Program-made: the position numbers and the translations under genes
Notes under the pieces: model-generated
What the model was told of the DNA's origin: nothing
The model's input: only the letters and a program-made list of their open reading frames with translations
Database searches by the model: none
Assembly: GCA_028276125.1 (NCBI GenBank)
Contig: JAPYWY010000038.1
Span: 1 to 9,873 of the forward strand
DNA: 9,873 nucleotides
Direction of reading: 5' to 3'
From: Pseudothermotoga sp.
Lineage (GTDB): Bacteria > Thermotogota > Thermotogae > Thermotogales > DSM-5069
In this document: in pieces, positions 1-7,116 of the stretch
Position numbering within the stretch: the stretch's first letter is position 1
Layout: each line of letters opens with the position of its first letter

Positions 1-491
1 TCAGTGAGAGGGAAGCTTCGATGACCGATCCGGACAAAGCTGTTGAGTTTGTCGAGAGAACTGGAGTGGACTCGCTCGCCGTCGCAATTGGGACCAGTCA
101 CGGTGCGTACAAATTCAAGGGAGAAGCAAAGCTTGATTTCGATCGGCTCAGGGAGATCGCGAAAAGATTACCAAACTTCCCATTGGTTCTCCACGGAGCC
201 TCGAGTGTTCTGCCGGAATTTGTTGAGAAAGTGAACAAATACGGCGGAAAGGTCGAAGGCGCTCAAGGTGTACCTGAAGACATGATAAGGAAGGCCACAA
301 CGATGGGTATATGCAAGGTCAACATCGACACGGATCTGAGGCTCGCGATGACCGCAACGATACGAGAAGTGTTCGCACTACACCCTGAGGAATTCGATCC
401 GAGGAAGTATCTTGGACCTGCGCGCGAGGCGATAAAGCAGGTCGTCAAGCACAAGATGAGGAACGTTCTTGGTTGCAGCGGTCAAGCTTGA
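1..491 (+). CDS. fba: Fructose-bisphosphate aldolase, class II (C-terminal part)
   Basis: This gene is cut by the left edge. The open frame runs from base 3 with no stop upstream, so 162 codons are visible; the ATG at 21 is internal because conserved protein is already encoded before it. The enzyme reversibly splits fructose-1,6-bisphosphate into dihydroxyacetone phosphate and glyceraldehyde-3-phosphate in cytoplasmic glycolysis and gluconeogenesis, using a divalent metal, usually zinc. The visible half holds the GTSHGAYK motif, whose His (bases 99-101) is a metal ligand in the family, then LHGASSV with a second ligand His (192-194), and the phosphate-binding KVNIDTDLRLA near 316-348. Full-length relatives have about 310 residues, so roughly half is seen. 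It ends in GQA-stop, and the last 10 bases overlap the end of rsfS on the other strand. The family is clear; substrate specificity within class II (fructose versus tagatose or other ketose bisphosphates) is assigned by resemblance. Confidence 0.93.
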   Translation, partial: SEREASMTDPDKAVEFVERTGVDSLAVAIGTSHGAYKFKGEAKLDFDRLREIAKRLPNFPLVLHGASSVLPEFVEKVNKYGGKVEGAQGVPEDMIRKATTMGICKVNIDTDLRLAMTATIREVFALHPEEFDPRKYLGPAREAIKQVVKHKMRNVLGCSGQA

Positions 492-505
492 AAGAGCTTG
501 ACCGC
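478..505. terminator. Hairpin shared by the convergent fba and rsfS ends
   Basis: A perfect 11-base-pair inverted repeat, GCGGTCAAGCT at 478-488 and AGCTTGACCGC at 495-505, encloses a 6-base loop. It covers the stop codons of both fba (489-491, starting the loop) and rsfS (484-482, in the left arm). A stem this long and GC-rich at the tail-to-tail junction suggests a two-way terminator or a 3'-end stabiliser. Neither strand has a run of T after the stem, so classic intrinsic termination is not certain. Confidence 0.55.
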
Positions 506-814
506 ATCGCTCCACAGACCTTCGAGATCGTAGAATTCCCTGCCGTGCGCTGTGAAAACGTGCACAACAATGTCGCCGGCGTCTATCAACAGCCAGTCGT
601 AACCTTCTCCTTTGTCGTAGTAGATGAGTGAGTGACCGTTGGTCAAAAAGAACTCGACCACGACATCCCTCAACGTACTCATGTGCGTTTGAGAGTTCGC
701 GGTAGCGATCACGAAGAAATCCGCAGGCATCGGTGTTTTTCTCATGTCGAGCACTACGGTATTGATCGCCTCTTTTTCGTTCATCAGATCCAACAATTTC
801 TTCAGAAGTTCCAT
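482..814 (-). CDS. rsfS: Ribosome silencing factor RsfS
   Basis: A 110-residue protein of the RsfS/YbeB/Iojap family, the usual length for a bacterial member. RsfS binds protein L14 (uL14) on the 50S subunit and blocks subunit joining, slowing translation when nutrients run low. The sequence shows the family core DFFVIATANSQTH (about residues 32-44) and the C-terminal GDIVVHVFTAHGREFYDLEGLW (about 80-101). The ATG is supported by GGAG seven bases upstream; that GGAGTGA also contains the glmS stop codon, so translation is probably coupled. It is the last gene of the operon, 4 bases after glmS. In many bacteria rsfS sits beside nadD; here it follows glmS. Its final codons overlap the aldolase gene on the other strand within a hairpin. 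Confidence 0.95.
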   Translation of the reverse strand: MELLKKLLDLMNEKEAINTVVLDMRKTPMPADFFVIATANSQTHMSTLRDVVVEFFLTNGHSLIYYDKGEGYDWLLIDAGDIVVHVFTAHGREFYDLEGLWSDAVKLFQA

Positions 815-818
815 TGTA

Positions 819-2639
819 TCACTCCACCGTCACACTCTTCGCCAAATTTCTGGGTTTGTCCGGATCGTGTCCGAGCGCGTCGGCGATGTAGTAGGCGAAC
901 AGTTGAATCACCGGTGCCATGAGAACGGGATAAAGATGCTCGGAAAACGTGTTCACGCTGAGCACATCGTCCGCGATCTCGTGGACGTCTTCGCAATCAT
1001 CGCTCGTGAGAGCTATGAGCTTCGCTTTTCTGGCCTTGCATTCTATCATGTTGTTCTTCATCTTGGTGTAGAGTGCATCGAGCGGCGCGATTGCGAAGAC
1101 TGGGAAATCTGGCCCGAGCAACGCGATCGGCCCATGTTTCAGTTCACCAGCGGGGTACGCGGTCGCGTGGATGTAGCTTATCTCCTTGAGCTTCAATGCC
1201 CCCTCGAGTGCCGTCGGATATCCCAGACCCCTTCCTATGTACATAAAATGCTGAAAATCCTTGTACTTCAAAGCGACTTCCTTCACGTGTTCTGCTCTGC
1301 TCAACGTTGCGTCCAAGACTTCGGGAAGTCTCAGCATGCCATCGAGCAACTTTTCGCAACGTTCGTTCCATTGATCTTTGAGCTCGACTATCTTCAAGCC
1401 CAGCATGAACAAAAGCACCAGTTGTGTCACGTAGCTCTTCGTTGCTGCAACGCTTATCTCTGGTCCCGCGTTCAGAAGGAGCGTGTGATCCGATTCTCTC
1501 ATGAGCGTTGAGCCGACCACGTTGGTGACCGCAAGGACCTTCGCGCCTTTCGATTTTGCCAGTCTCACAGATTCCAGTGTGTCCGCGGTCTCTCCAGATT
1601 GTGAGACGGCAACCAAAACAGTGTTTTTGTCAAAGTTTGGTCTCTTGTATCTGAATTCCGAGGAAACTTCCACATCCACGTAGACGTCACACAGATTCTC
1701 GAGGAAATATTTGAAAGAGAGCGCCGCGTAGCTGCTGGTTCCACAGGCGACGACCTTCAAAGCTTTCGAACTCGCAAGCACTCCTTGGAGCTCTTCTATC
1801 TCAGGCAAGTGGACCTTCCCAGACTTGATCCTTCCAGAGAGCGTCGCGGCAATGCAAGATGGCTCTTCGAAGATCTCCTTCAACATGTAATGTTTGTAAC
1901 CAGATTTCTGCGCTGTTTCGTAAGTCCACTCGATGCGTACAGGCTTTCTCTCCTTCTTCCGTCCGAGCACATCGAAAACTTCGTAGTGACCTTTCGATAC
2001 GTAGAACATGTCCCCATCCTCGAGAAAGACCATGTCCCTGGAATACTTCAACAAAGGCGTTACATCCGAAGCTATTCCCGCGACTCTGTCACCGACGGTC
2101 AAGATCAAAGGAGAACCTTTCCTCGCACCCACGATGAGGTCTGGATGGTCGACGTGGATGACGGCGATCGCAAAACTTCCTTCGAGCAATTTCACAGCCC
2201 TTCTCACCGCTTCCGCGAGATCGTTCGTGTAGTACTCTTCGATGAGATGCGGGATCACCTCGGTGTCGGTATCGGAGACGAACTTGTGTCCAACTTCCTC
2301 GAGTCTCTTTTTGAGCTCTTTGAAGTTCTCTATGATTCCGTTGTGTACGACGCAGAGCTTTGAGTGACAGTCGGTGTGGGGATGTGCGTTGATGTCGTTG
2401 GGTTCTCCGTGCGTCGCCCAGCGTGTGTGTGCAATTCCCATGGCGATCTTTTCCTGCAGAAGTTCAAAAAGCTTTTCTTTCAGCGAGGCAACCCTGCCCT
2501 TGTTCTTCTCAACATGCAACGAAGAATTTCGAAGGAAGGCGACACCTGCCGAATCGTAACCCCTGTACTCGAGTCTCTCAAGGCCTTCTATGAGATCAGA
2601 AACGAAGATCTCACCTACCAACCCCACTATCCCGCACAC
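819..2639 (-). CDS. glmS: Glutamine--fructose-6-phosphate aminotransferase (isomerizing)
   Basis: GlmS converts fructose-6-phosphate and glutamine to glucosamine-6-phosphate, the first step towards UDP-N-acetylglucosamine for the cell envelope. I place the start at the GTG at 2639, giving 606 residues, because the catalytic cysteine must follow the initiator (V/M-CGIVG) and GGGGAG lies about 7 bases upstream. A longer frame to 2684 would bury that cysteine. The N-terminal glutaminase domain (about 2-220) shows Cys2, RGYDSAG (26-32) and HTRWATHG (71-78). Two SIS sugar-isomerase domains follow, with ACGTSSYA (298-305), SQSGETADT (346-354) and the GRGLGYPTALEGALKLKEISY block (469-489). The conserved tail DKPRNLAKSVTVE is intact. 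The first 29 bases overlap the end of plsX, which argues for coupled translation. No sign of a glmS ribozyme leader exists, as the upstream DNA is plsX coding sequence. Confidence 0.97.
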   Translation of the reverse strand: MCGIVGLVGEIFVSDLIEGLERLEYRGYDSAGVAFLRNSSLHVEKNKGRVASLKEKLFELLQEKIAMGIAHTRWATHGEPNDINAHPHTDCHSKLCVVHNGIIENFKELKKRLEEVGHKFVSDTDTEVIPHLIEEYYTNDLAEAVRRAVKLLEGSFAIAVIHVDHPDLIVGARKGSPLILTVGDRVAGIASDVTPLLKYSRDMVFLEDGDMFYVSKGHYEVFDVLGRKKERKPVRIEWTYETAQKSGYKHYMLKEIFEEPSCIAATLSGRIKSGKVHLPEIEELQGVLASSKALKVVACGTSSYAALSFKYFLENLCDVYVDVEVSSEFRYKRPNFDKNTVLVAVSQSGETADTLESVRLAKSKGAKVLAVTNVVGSTLMRESDHTLLLNAGPEISVAATKSYVTQLVLLFMLGLKIVELKDQWNERCEKLLDGMLRLPEVLDATLSRAEHVKEVALKYKDFQHFMYIGRGLGYPTALEGALKLKEISYIHATAYPAGELKHGPIALLGPDFPVFAIAPLDALYTKMKNNMIECKARKAKLIALTSDDCEDVHEIADDVLSVNTFSEHLYPVLMAPVIQLFAYYIADALGHDPDKPRNLAKSVTVE

Positions 2640-3600
2640 GAGCAATCTCCCCAGCGATCTTCTCCACCAGGCCCATCTGAACACCCTTCAGCGCAACTTC
2701 GAGTGCGTTCTTCATAGCCTTTCTGTCGGAAGAACCGTGCGCCTTGATGACCAAACCGTTGACGCCCAATATGAAACCTCCACCGTAGGTTCTCGGGTCG
2801 AGTTTTTCCATCATTTTCTTCAGAGTCCGTGATAACATCAGTGCTCCAAGCTTCGCGAAGAGACCAGCATTCCTTATTTGGTCCTTCAAGGTTGTGACGA
2901 TCATCTTCGCCGTACCTTCCATCGTTTTCATAGCCACGTTACCCGAAAAACCATCACATACAACTACGTCAACTTTTCCAGTGTTTATGTCGTGCCCTTC
3001 GATGTTGCCAAGGAAACTTTCAGACAGGTGAGTCTTCAAGAGTTCGTAGGCTTCCTTCGTGGTCTCGTCACCCTTGTTCTCTTCTTCTCCCACGTTGAGT
3101 AATCCCAGCTTTGGCTGTTGTTTTCCCAAAACCTTCGCGTATGCAAGACCCATGATCGCGAAATCCAAAAGATGCTCGGCCCTCACCCGAACGTTTGCCC
3201 CGGCGTCTATCAGGATCGTGAAACCTTTGATGGATGGAACGGCTACGGCCAATGCCGGCCTGTCCACGTGCTCGATCCTACCCAGCACGAAGGTCGCACC
3301 AGCGAAGAGAGCGCCGGTGTTTCCGGCGCTCACAAACGCATCTATCTTCTTCTCTTTGAGGAGCTGCAAACCCACGTACATGGAGGAGTTCTTCCTGCGC
3401 AACACTTCGGTGGGTCTCACGTCCATGGGGAGAAAGTCGTCCACTTCGACTTTTTCTGCGTCCTCGACGTTGCTCAGTGCTTGTTTGGTTCCGATCAAGA
3501 CAAGGTCACACTTTCCATCCGCAAGGAACAACCTGGCGCCTTCAACGATCTCGACGGGCGCCCTGTCGCCTCCCATGGCATCGAGACCTATCCTCGGCAT
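2611..3600 (-). CDS. plsX: Phosphate acyltransferase PlsX
   Basis: PlsX makes acyl-phosphate from acyl-ACP and inorganic phosphate; PlsY then uses it to acylate glycerol-3-phosphate, starting phospholipid synthesis at the membrane. At 329 residues it has the normal length. Visible family motifs are GLDAMGGDRAP (5-15), SAGNTGAL (91-98), CDGFSGNVAMKTMEG (215-229) and YGGGFILGVNGLVIKAHGSSD (272-292). The ATG at 3600 is preceded by GGAG at 6 bases, formed by the last codons of rpmF, so the two are likely translated together. Its last 29 bases overlap the GTG start of glmS. The yceD-rpmF-plsX order is common in bacteria, but there it is often followed by fab genes; here glmS takes that place. Confidence 0.97.
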   Translation of the reverse strand: MPRIGLDAMGGDRAPVEIVEGARLFLADGKCDLVLIGTKQALSNVEDAEKVEVDDFLPMDVRPTEVLRRKNSSMYVGLQLLKEKKIDAFVSAGNTGALFAGATFVLGRIEHVDRPALAVAVPSIKGFTILIDAGANVRVRAEHLLDFAIMGLAYAKVLGKQQPKLGLLNVGEEENKGDETTKEAYELLKTHLSESFLGNIEGHDINTGKVDVVVCDGFSGNVAMKTMEGTAKMIVTTLKDQIRNAGLFAKLGALMLSRTLKKMMEKLDPRTYGGGFILGVNGLVIKAHGSSDRKAMKNALEVALKGVQMGLVEKIAGEIARVRDSGVGR

Positions 3601-3603
3601 GAC

Positions 3604-3786
3604 TCACTCCGCTACTTCGAGGATTTGCTTGCCGTTGTAGTAACCGCAGTGCAGACAGACTCTATGGGGCAGCTTAGGTTGACCACAGTTCGGGCACACT
3701 GCCATCGGGACGCTTATCGCCCTGTAGGTTTTGGCCCTCTTCATGTGGGTTCTTGATCTCGATCTTTTCTGCTTCGGGTTCGCCAC
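3604..3786 (-). CDS. rpmF: 50S ribosomal protein L32 (bL32)
   Basis: A 60-residue basic protein with the bL32 signature: the start MANPKQKRSRSRTHMKRA and a zinc ribbon with Cys31, Cys34, Cys44 and Cys47 (CPNC and CLHC), all four kept, so this is the zinc-binding form. It is part of the large ribosomal subunit. The start codon is GTG (3786-3784). The strong AAGGAGG eight bases before it lies in the last codons of yceD, and only 3 bases separate the genes, which suggests coupled translation. It ends 3 bases before plsX. Confidence 0.97.
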   Translation of the reverse strand: MANPKQKRSRSRTHMKRAKTYRAISVPMAVCPNCGQPKLPHRVCLHCGYYNGKQILEVAE

Positions 3787-3789
3787 GGT

Positions 3790-4332
3790 TCAGCCCTCCT
3801 TCGTCAGGTTCTGCTTCACGAGGAAAAGTTTTTTCCACCTCGGATCGACGTCATCATGCGTGCATTTGTGTTCTTTTTCTTCGTTCAAATCGGCACCACA
3901 GTGCGGACAAAGCCCTTTACAGCTCTCGCTGCACAACACTTTCATGGGTACCTCGACCACGATGGCTTCGATTATCCTGTCCGTCAGATCGATCCGGTCC
4001 GAATCGTAGTATAACACGTTCCTGAGTGACTTCAACTCCTCTTCCTCACTTGTGGGAATCTCCGAAACAGGTTTATACAGCGCCTCTATTGTACCGCTTA
4101 TCGGTAACAAAACAGGTTTCAAGCACCTGTCGCACGGATGCTCGATCGTGGTTCTCACGTACCCTCCGACCGCTATTCCATCGCGCGCTGCGACCACCAC
4201 CATCTTTACCTGTATGGGCTCGACCACCCTGCAACGAGCGTTTGGAGCGTCTACGTACTCAGCCTCGAAAACACCCTTGAGGATCAATCTCCTCTTCAGC
4301 AAAACATCTTCCACACTTATCGTCCAGTCCAA
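3790..4332 (-). CDS. yceD: YceD / DUF177 family protein (23S rRNA accumulation protein)
   Basis: A DUF177 protein, the family named YceD in E. coli and YlbN in Bacillus. It is linked to 23S rRNA accumulation and is almost always found just upstream of rpmF, as here; the molecular role is not well defined. From the TTG start chosen here it has 180 residues. Two cysteine clusters are visible: CDRC (67-70) and C-x3-C-x3-C-x2-C (134-145) plus Cys157, followed by the family's C-terminal DPRW block; they suggest metal binding. The TTG at 4332 is preferred because GGAGTGAG lies 8 bases upstream and a promoter (TTGCTT, 17 bases, TACAAT) lies immediately before that, inside any longer frame. An ATG at 4407 would give 205 residues but has no ribosome binding site and an N-terminus unlike the family. 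First gene of the five-gene operon. Confidence 0.88.
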   Translation of the reverse strand: MDWTISVEDVLLKRRLILKGVFEAEYVDAPNARCRVVEPIQVKMVVVAARDGIAVGGYVRTTIEHPCDRCLKPVLLPISGTIEALYKPVSEIPTSEEEELKSLRNVLYYDSDRIDLTDRIIEAIVVEVPMKVLCSESCKGLCPHCGADLNEEKEHKCTHDDVDPRWKKLFLVKQNLTKEG

Positions 4333-4350
4333 TATACTCACTCCAATTTC

Positions 4351-4379
4351 ATTGTACACCGCACGGATCTTCGAAGCAA
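4351..4379 (-). promoter_or_regulatory. Predicted sigma-70-type promoter of the yceD-rpmF-plsX-glmS-rsfS operon
   Basis: Read on the minus strand, a -35 box TTGCTT (4379-4374), a 17-base spacer and a -10 box TACAAT (4356-4351, 5 of 6 consensus) form a good housekeeping promoter. The expected transcription start is near 4344, the first base of the Shine-Dalgarno GGAGTGAG (4344-4337), giving a leader of only about 12 bases before the TTG at 4332. The position is an inference from consensus. Confidence 0.55.
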
Positions 4380-4460
4380 TTTTAAAGATTTTCTTGGTTC
4401 GAGGCATTACGATGGTGTTTCGGAATCTGAGGAGAAATTTGAACCAGAAGGGTCAATCGG

Positions 4461-4469
4461 TGGTAAAAT
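4461..4469 (+). promoter_or_regulatory. Predicted extended -10 promoter of the fliF operon
   Basis: TGGTAAAAT fits an extended -10 element (TG at 4461-4462, TAAAAT at 4464-4469). A weak -35-like TTGAAC lies at 4439-4444, 19 bases upstream, which is longer than ideal. The expected start of transcription is near 4476, just before AGGAGTGATC. I see no sigma-28 flagellar promoter (TAAA...GCCGATAA type), so this cluster is probably read by the housekeeping sigma factor. Confidence 0.45.
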
Positions 4470-4477
4470 AACTTGAC

Positions 4478-4487
4478 AGGAGTGATC
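4478..4487 (+). promoter_or_regulatory. Ribosome binding site that decides the fliF start
   Basis: AGGAGTGATC matches the 16S anti-Shine-Dalgarno partner well over 10 bases. GGAG is 8 bases from a CTG at 4491, whereas it lies behind or overlaps the in-frame TTG (4473) and GTG (4482). It therefore points to CTG as the fliF start. Confidence 0.5.
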
Positions 4488-4490
4488 CTT

Positions 4491-6104
4491 CTGGATTTCC
4501 TCGGGAGGGTTAAGGAATTTTTCTCCAAACTCCTCGATAAATGGAAAAACCTGCCAACCGCGAGCAAGGTTTTGTTTGGTGGCATCGCTGTTTCAATCAT
4601 TGTCGTGATCGTGATCATGGCTGTCGTGCTCGCCGCACCGGGGTACGTGCCACTGGTGAGCGGTCTGTCCGAGGAACAGGCCGGTTACATAGTGCAGCAG
4701 CTCGACGCGATGGGTATCAAGTACAAGGTCGAGCCAGGAAGGATCTTGGTGTCGAAAAAGTACAACGTTTACGAACTGCGCATGAGGCTTGCCTCTGCAG
4801 GGATTTTGGGACCCATGACGCGGGGTTTTGAGATCCTCGATCAGCAAAGCCTTGGTGCCACGAGTTTCGACAGGCAAGTGCGTTACCAGATCGCGCTTCA
4901 AGGAGAACTTGAAAGGAGTATCATGACGATTTCTGGCGTGAAGAGCGCACGCGTTCACTTAACACTTCCGAAGTACACCTATTACGTGCGTGGAGAAATG
5001 GCCGAGCCCAGGGCATCAGTCCTCGTGGTCTTGGAGCCTGGCAAAGACCTCAGTCAGACTCAGATCAAAGGTATCATGCAGCTCGTCGCGGGAGCCGTGG
5101 AAGGACTGAAGCTTGAAAACGTTCGTGTGATCGATCAGTATTCACGCGTTTTGAGCGACAGGGTCACGAGTTCGGCGGAGATGCTCGTCGCTGCTGACAG
5201 GACTGAATTGAAGATGAACTTGGAAAGCTATTACGCCAAGAAGGTGAAGCAAACGCTCGAAGCCGTCTTCGGTGTGGGGAGGGTCGAGGTCATACCAGAC
5301 ATCAAACTCGATTGGGAAAAAATCGAGCGGCAGATCACCAAGTACGAACCCATCACCAGACAGGGTGGCTTGATCAGGAGTCAAGAACAAGAGAGCGAAA
5401 AGAGTGTCAACATGCCGGCCACGGGTGGCCCGGTGGGTAGCGAGGCGAACATTCCTCCCACTTATCCGAGCCTGACACAGCAAGGTACATCCACGTACGA
5501 AAGGACAAGGACGATCACCAACTACGAACTGAGCTCGGTCGTCGAGAACCTCGTTCAGAACAAAGAAGGCGAAATAAGATCCGTTTCGCTGTCTGTCATC
5601 ATCGACGCTTCATCCAGTGTCTTCAGTGGTTTCAACGAGAATGAAATGAACAGATGGGCCAAGATCGTTTCTGATCTCGTCGAGAAAGGCATAGGAGCGA
5701 GCCCCTCAGAGCAAAATCTGTCCGTCTCCGTCGCCTTCCTTCCGTTCGATAGAAGCTTGGAAGTGGAATTCAGGAAGAGTCAACTCGAGCTGGAGCAACG
5801 CAGGAGACAAATCACTGTGATGATAGGCTTATCTTTGTTGGCGGGATTATCGTTCTTGTTGGTGTATCTGATCATCCTGCAGATCAGACGCGTGAAGGCG
5901 AGAAGGGCAATAGAAGCGAGAAAAGTGAAGATGGAGGAGGAACTGAAGCGAATGCTCGAAGAGGAGAAGGTGAAGGAAGTGCCAGTGTCGCCCGAGGAGA
6001 AGGCCATGCAGGAACTGAGGGAGAACTTGGAGAAGGTCTTCAAACAAGATCCCGAGGAAGTTGCCAACGTGATAAAACTCTGGTTGGTTGAGAGAGGGAC
6101 CTGA
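4491..6104 (+). CDS. fliF: Flagellar MS-ring protein FliF
   Basis: FliF forms the membrane MS-ring at the base of the flagellum, on which the switch and export apparatus assemble. From the CTG start it has 537 residues, normal for the family. Residues about 29-49 form the first membrane helix (VLFGGIAVSIIVVIVIMAVV), followed by the ring-building domain and a periplasmic region with a Gly/Pro/Ser/Thr-rich stretch (about 308-335). A second helix (about 441-464, MIGLSLLAGLSFLLVYLI) precedes a charged cytoplasmic tail. The end, EEVANVIKLWLVERGT, is the usual FliG-binding segment. Possible starts are TTG 4473, GTG 4482 and CTG 4491. I prefer CTG because AGGAGTGATC is spaced for it and the predicted transcript begins after the TTG. 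Certain as FliF; the start is open. It is first in fliF-fliG-fliH-fliI and ends 1 base before fliG. Confidence 0.96.
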   Translation: MDFLGRVKEFFSKLLDKWKNLPTASKVLFGGIAVSIIVVIVIMAVVLAAPGYVPLVSGLSEEQAGYIVQQLDAMGIKYKVEPGRILVSKKYNVYELRMRLASAGILGPMTRGFEILDQQSLGATSFDRQVRYQIALQGELERSIMTISGVKSARVHLTLPKYTYYVRGEMAEPRASVLVVLEPGKDLSQTQIKGIMQLVAGAVEGLKLENVRVIDQYSRVLSDRVTSSAEMLVAADRTELKMNLESYYAKKVKQTLEAVFGVGRVEVIPDIKLDWEKIERQITKYEPITRQGGLIRSQEQESEKSVNMPATGGPVGSEANIPPTYPSLTQQGTSTYERTRTITNYELSSVVENLVQNKEGEIRSVSLSVIIDASSSVFSGFNENEMNRWAKIVSDLVEKGIGASPSEQNLSVSVAFLPFDRSLEVEFRKSQLELEQRRRQITVMIGLSLLAGLSFLLVYLIILQIRRVKARRAIEARKVKMEEELKRMLEEEKVKEVPVSPEEKAMQELRENLEKVFKQDPEEVANVIKLWLVERGT

Positions 6105-6105
6105 G

Positions 6106-7116
6106 GTGCCAGAAAAGAAGCAGCTCACCGGTAAAAGGAAGGCCGCAATCTTGTTGGTAATGCTCGGTCCGGAGAAGGCCGCTTTAGTTTTGAAGCACCT
6201 CGACGAGTCCGATGTGGAACAGCTCACCATCGAGATAGCGAACCTCGGCAAGATAACGGACGAAGAGAAAAAGCAGGTTTTAACAGAGTTTCAAGACATC
6301 GCGAGGGCCAGGGAAATGATCGCCCAGGGTGGAATAGAGTACGCGAAAGAGGTGCTTCAAAAAGCGTTCGGACCAGAGAAGGCGATGAAGATCATCGAGC
6401 GACTCGTTTCGAATCTACAGGTTAAGCCGTTCGATTTCTTGAGACAGGCGGACCCTCTGCAGTTGGTGAACTTTCTGCAGAACGAGCATCCGCAAACGAT
6501 CGCAGTCATACTGAGTTATCTTGAGCCACAACTTGCGGGCAAGATCCTTTCGGCGTTTCCAGAAGAACTGCAGATCGAGGTGATAAAGAGGATCGCGTTG
6601 CTCGAGCGTACCTCTCCGGACGTGATAAGAGACATAGAGAAGAATCTCGAACGCAAGCTCTCTGGTTTCGTCATGCAGACTTTCAGCCAAGTGGGTGGTG
6701 TCGACACTGCAGCGGAGATCATGAACAGCATAGACAGAACTTCCGAGAGGAAGATCATGGAGAAACTGTCCTACGATTCTCCAGAGCTTGCGGAAGAGAT
6801 ACGCAGAAGGATGTTCGTGTTTGAAGACATCGTCAAGTTGGACGACAGATCGGTGCAGATCGTGCTCAGAGAGGTCGAAACGCGAGATTTGGCACTGGCA
6901 CTCAAGGGTGCATCCGAGGAAGTCAAGCAGAAGATCTTCAAGAACATTTCCAAGAGGGCCGCACAACTCTTGCAGGACGAGCTCGAATACATGGGACCCG
7001 TCAGGTTGAAGGACGTTGAAGAGGCTCAGCAGAAGATCATAAACGTCATCAGAAGACTCGAAGAAGCTGGAGAGATCGTCATTGCGCGTGGTGGCGGTGA
7101 GGAACTGATCGTATGA
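6106..7116 (+). CDS. fliG: Flagellar motor switch protein FliG
   Basis: FliG is the rotor protein that takes torque from the MotA/MotB stator and switches rotation direction with FliM. From the GTG at 6106 it has 336 residues. This start gives VPEKK..., matching the T. maritima N-terminus (MPEKK), and GAGAGAGG lies upstream within the fliF end; an earlier TTG at 6088 would add six residues. Visible are the N-terminal FliF-binding domain, the EHPQ motif of the middle domain that contacts FliM (127-130), the MFVF hinge motif (236-239), and the charged C-terminal torque helix DDRSVQIVLREVETRDLALAL (246-266). The C-terminal KDVEEAQQKIINVIRRLEEAGEI block is intact. It starts 1 base after the fliF stop and shares ATGA with fliH, so the genes are tightly coupled. 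Close likeness to a known Thermotoga protein makes this the best lineage marker here. Confidence 0.98.
   Translation: MPEKKQLTGKRKAAILLVMLGPEKAALVLKHLDESDVEQLTIEIANLGKITDEEKKQVLTEFQDIARAREMIAQGGIEYAKEVLQKAFGPEKAMKIIERLVSNLQVKPFDFLRQADPLQLVNFLQNEHPQTIAVILSYLEPQLAGKILSAFPEELQIEVIKRIALLERTSPDVIRDIEKNLERKLSGFVMQTFSQVGGVDTAAEIMNSIDRTSERKIMEKLSYDSPELAEEIRRRMFVFEDIVKLDDRSVQIVLREVETRDLALALKGASEEVKQKIFKNISKRAAQLLQDELEYMGPVRLKDVEEAQQKIINVIRRLEEAGEIVIARGGGEELIV

Noticed and set aside
744..1511. Long open frame of 255 codons on the plus strand
   Set aside because: It lies opposite glmS, whose protein is fully conserved over the same bases. The translated product has no recognisable domain, and such frames are common opposite codon-biased genes.
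1785..2363. Open frame of 192 codons on the plus strand
   Set aside because: Antisense to the glutaminase domain of glmS; the product is rich in Arg and shows no family motif or ribosome binding site.
2640..2720. glmS ribozyme or riboswitch upstream of glmS
   Set aside because: The bases before the glmS GTG are plsX coding sequence with a plain GGGGAG ribosome binding site; no room for or sign of the ribozyme core.
3118..3756. Open frame of 212 codons on the plus strand
   Set aside because: Antisense to plsX and rpmF, both clearly real; no recognisable protein.
4052..4471. Plus-strand open frame running up to fliF
   Set aside because: Mostly antisense to yceD and without a recognisable protein. 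The part beyond yceD (short frame from 4411) has no conserved look and overlaps the predicted promoters.
4473..4478. TTGACA, an exact -35 consensus
   Set aside because: The matching -10 position (17 bases on, around 4496-4501) reads TTTCCT, which is no -10 box, and transcription would start inside fliF.
6415..6966. Minus-strand open frame of 183 codons
   Set aside because: Antisense to the conserved middle and C-terminal domains of fliG; a shadow frame.
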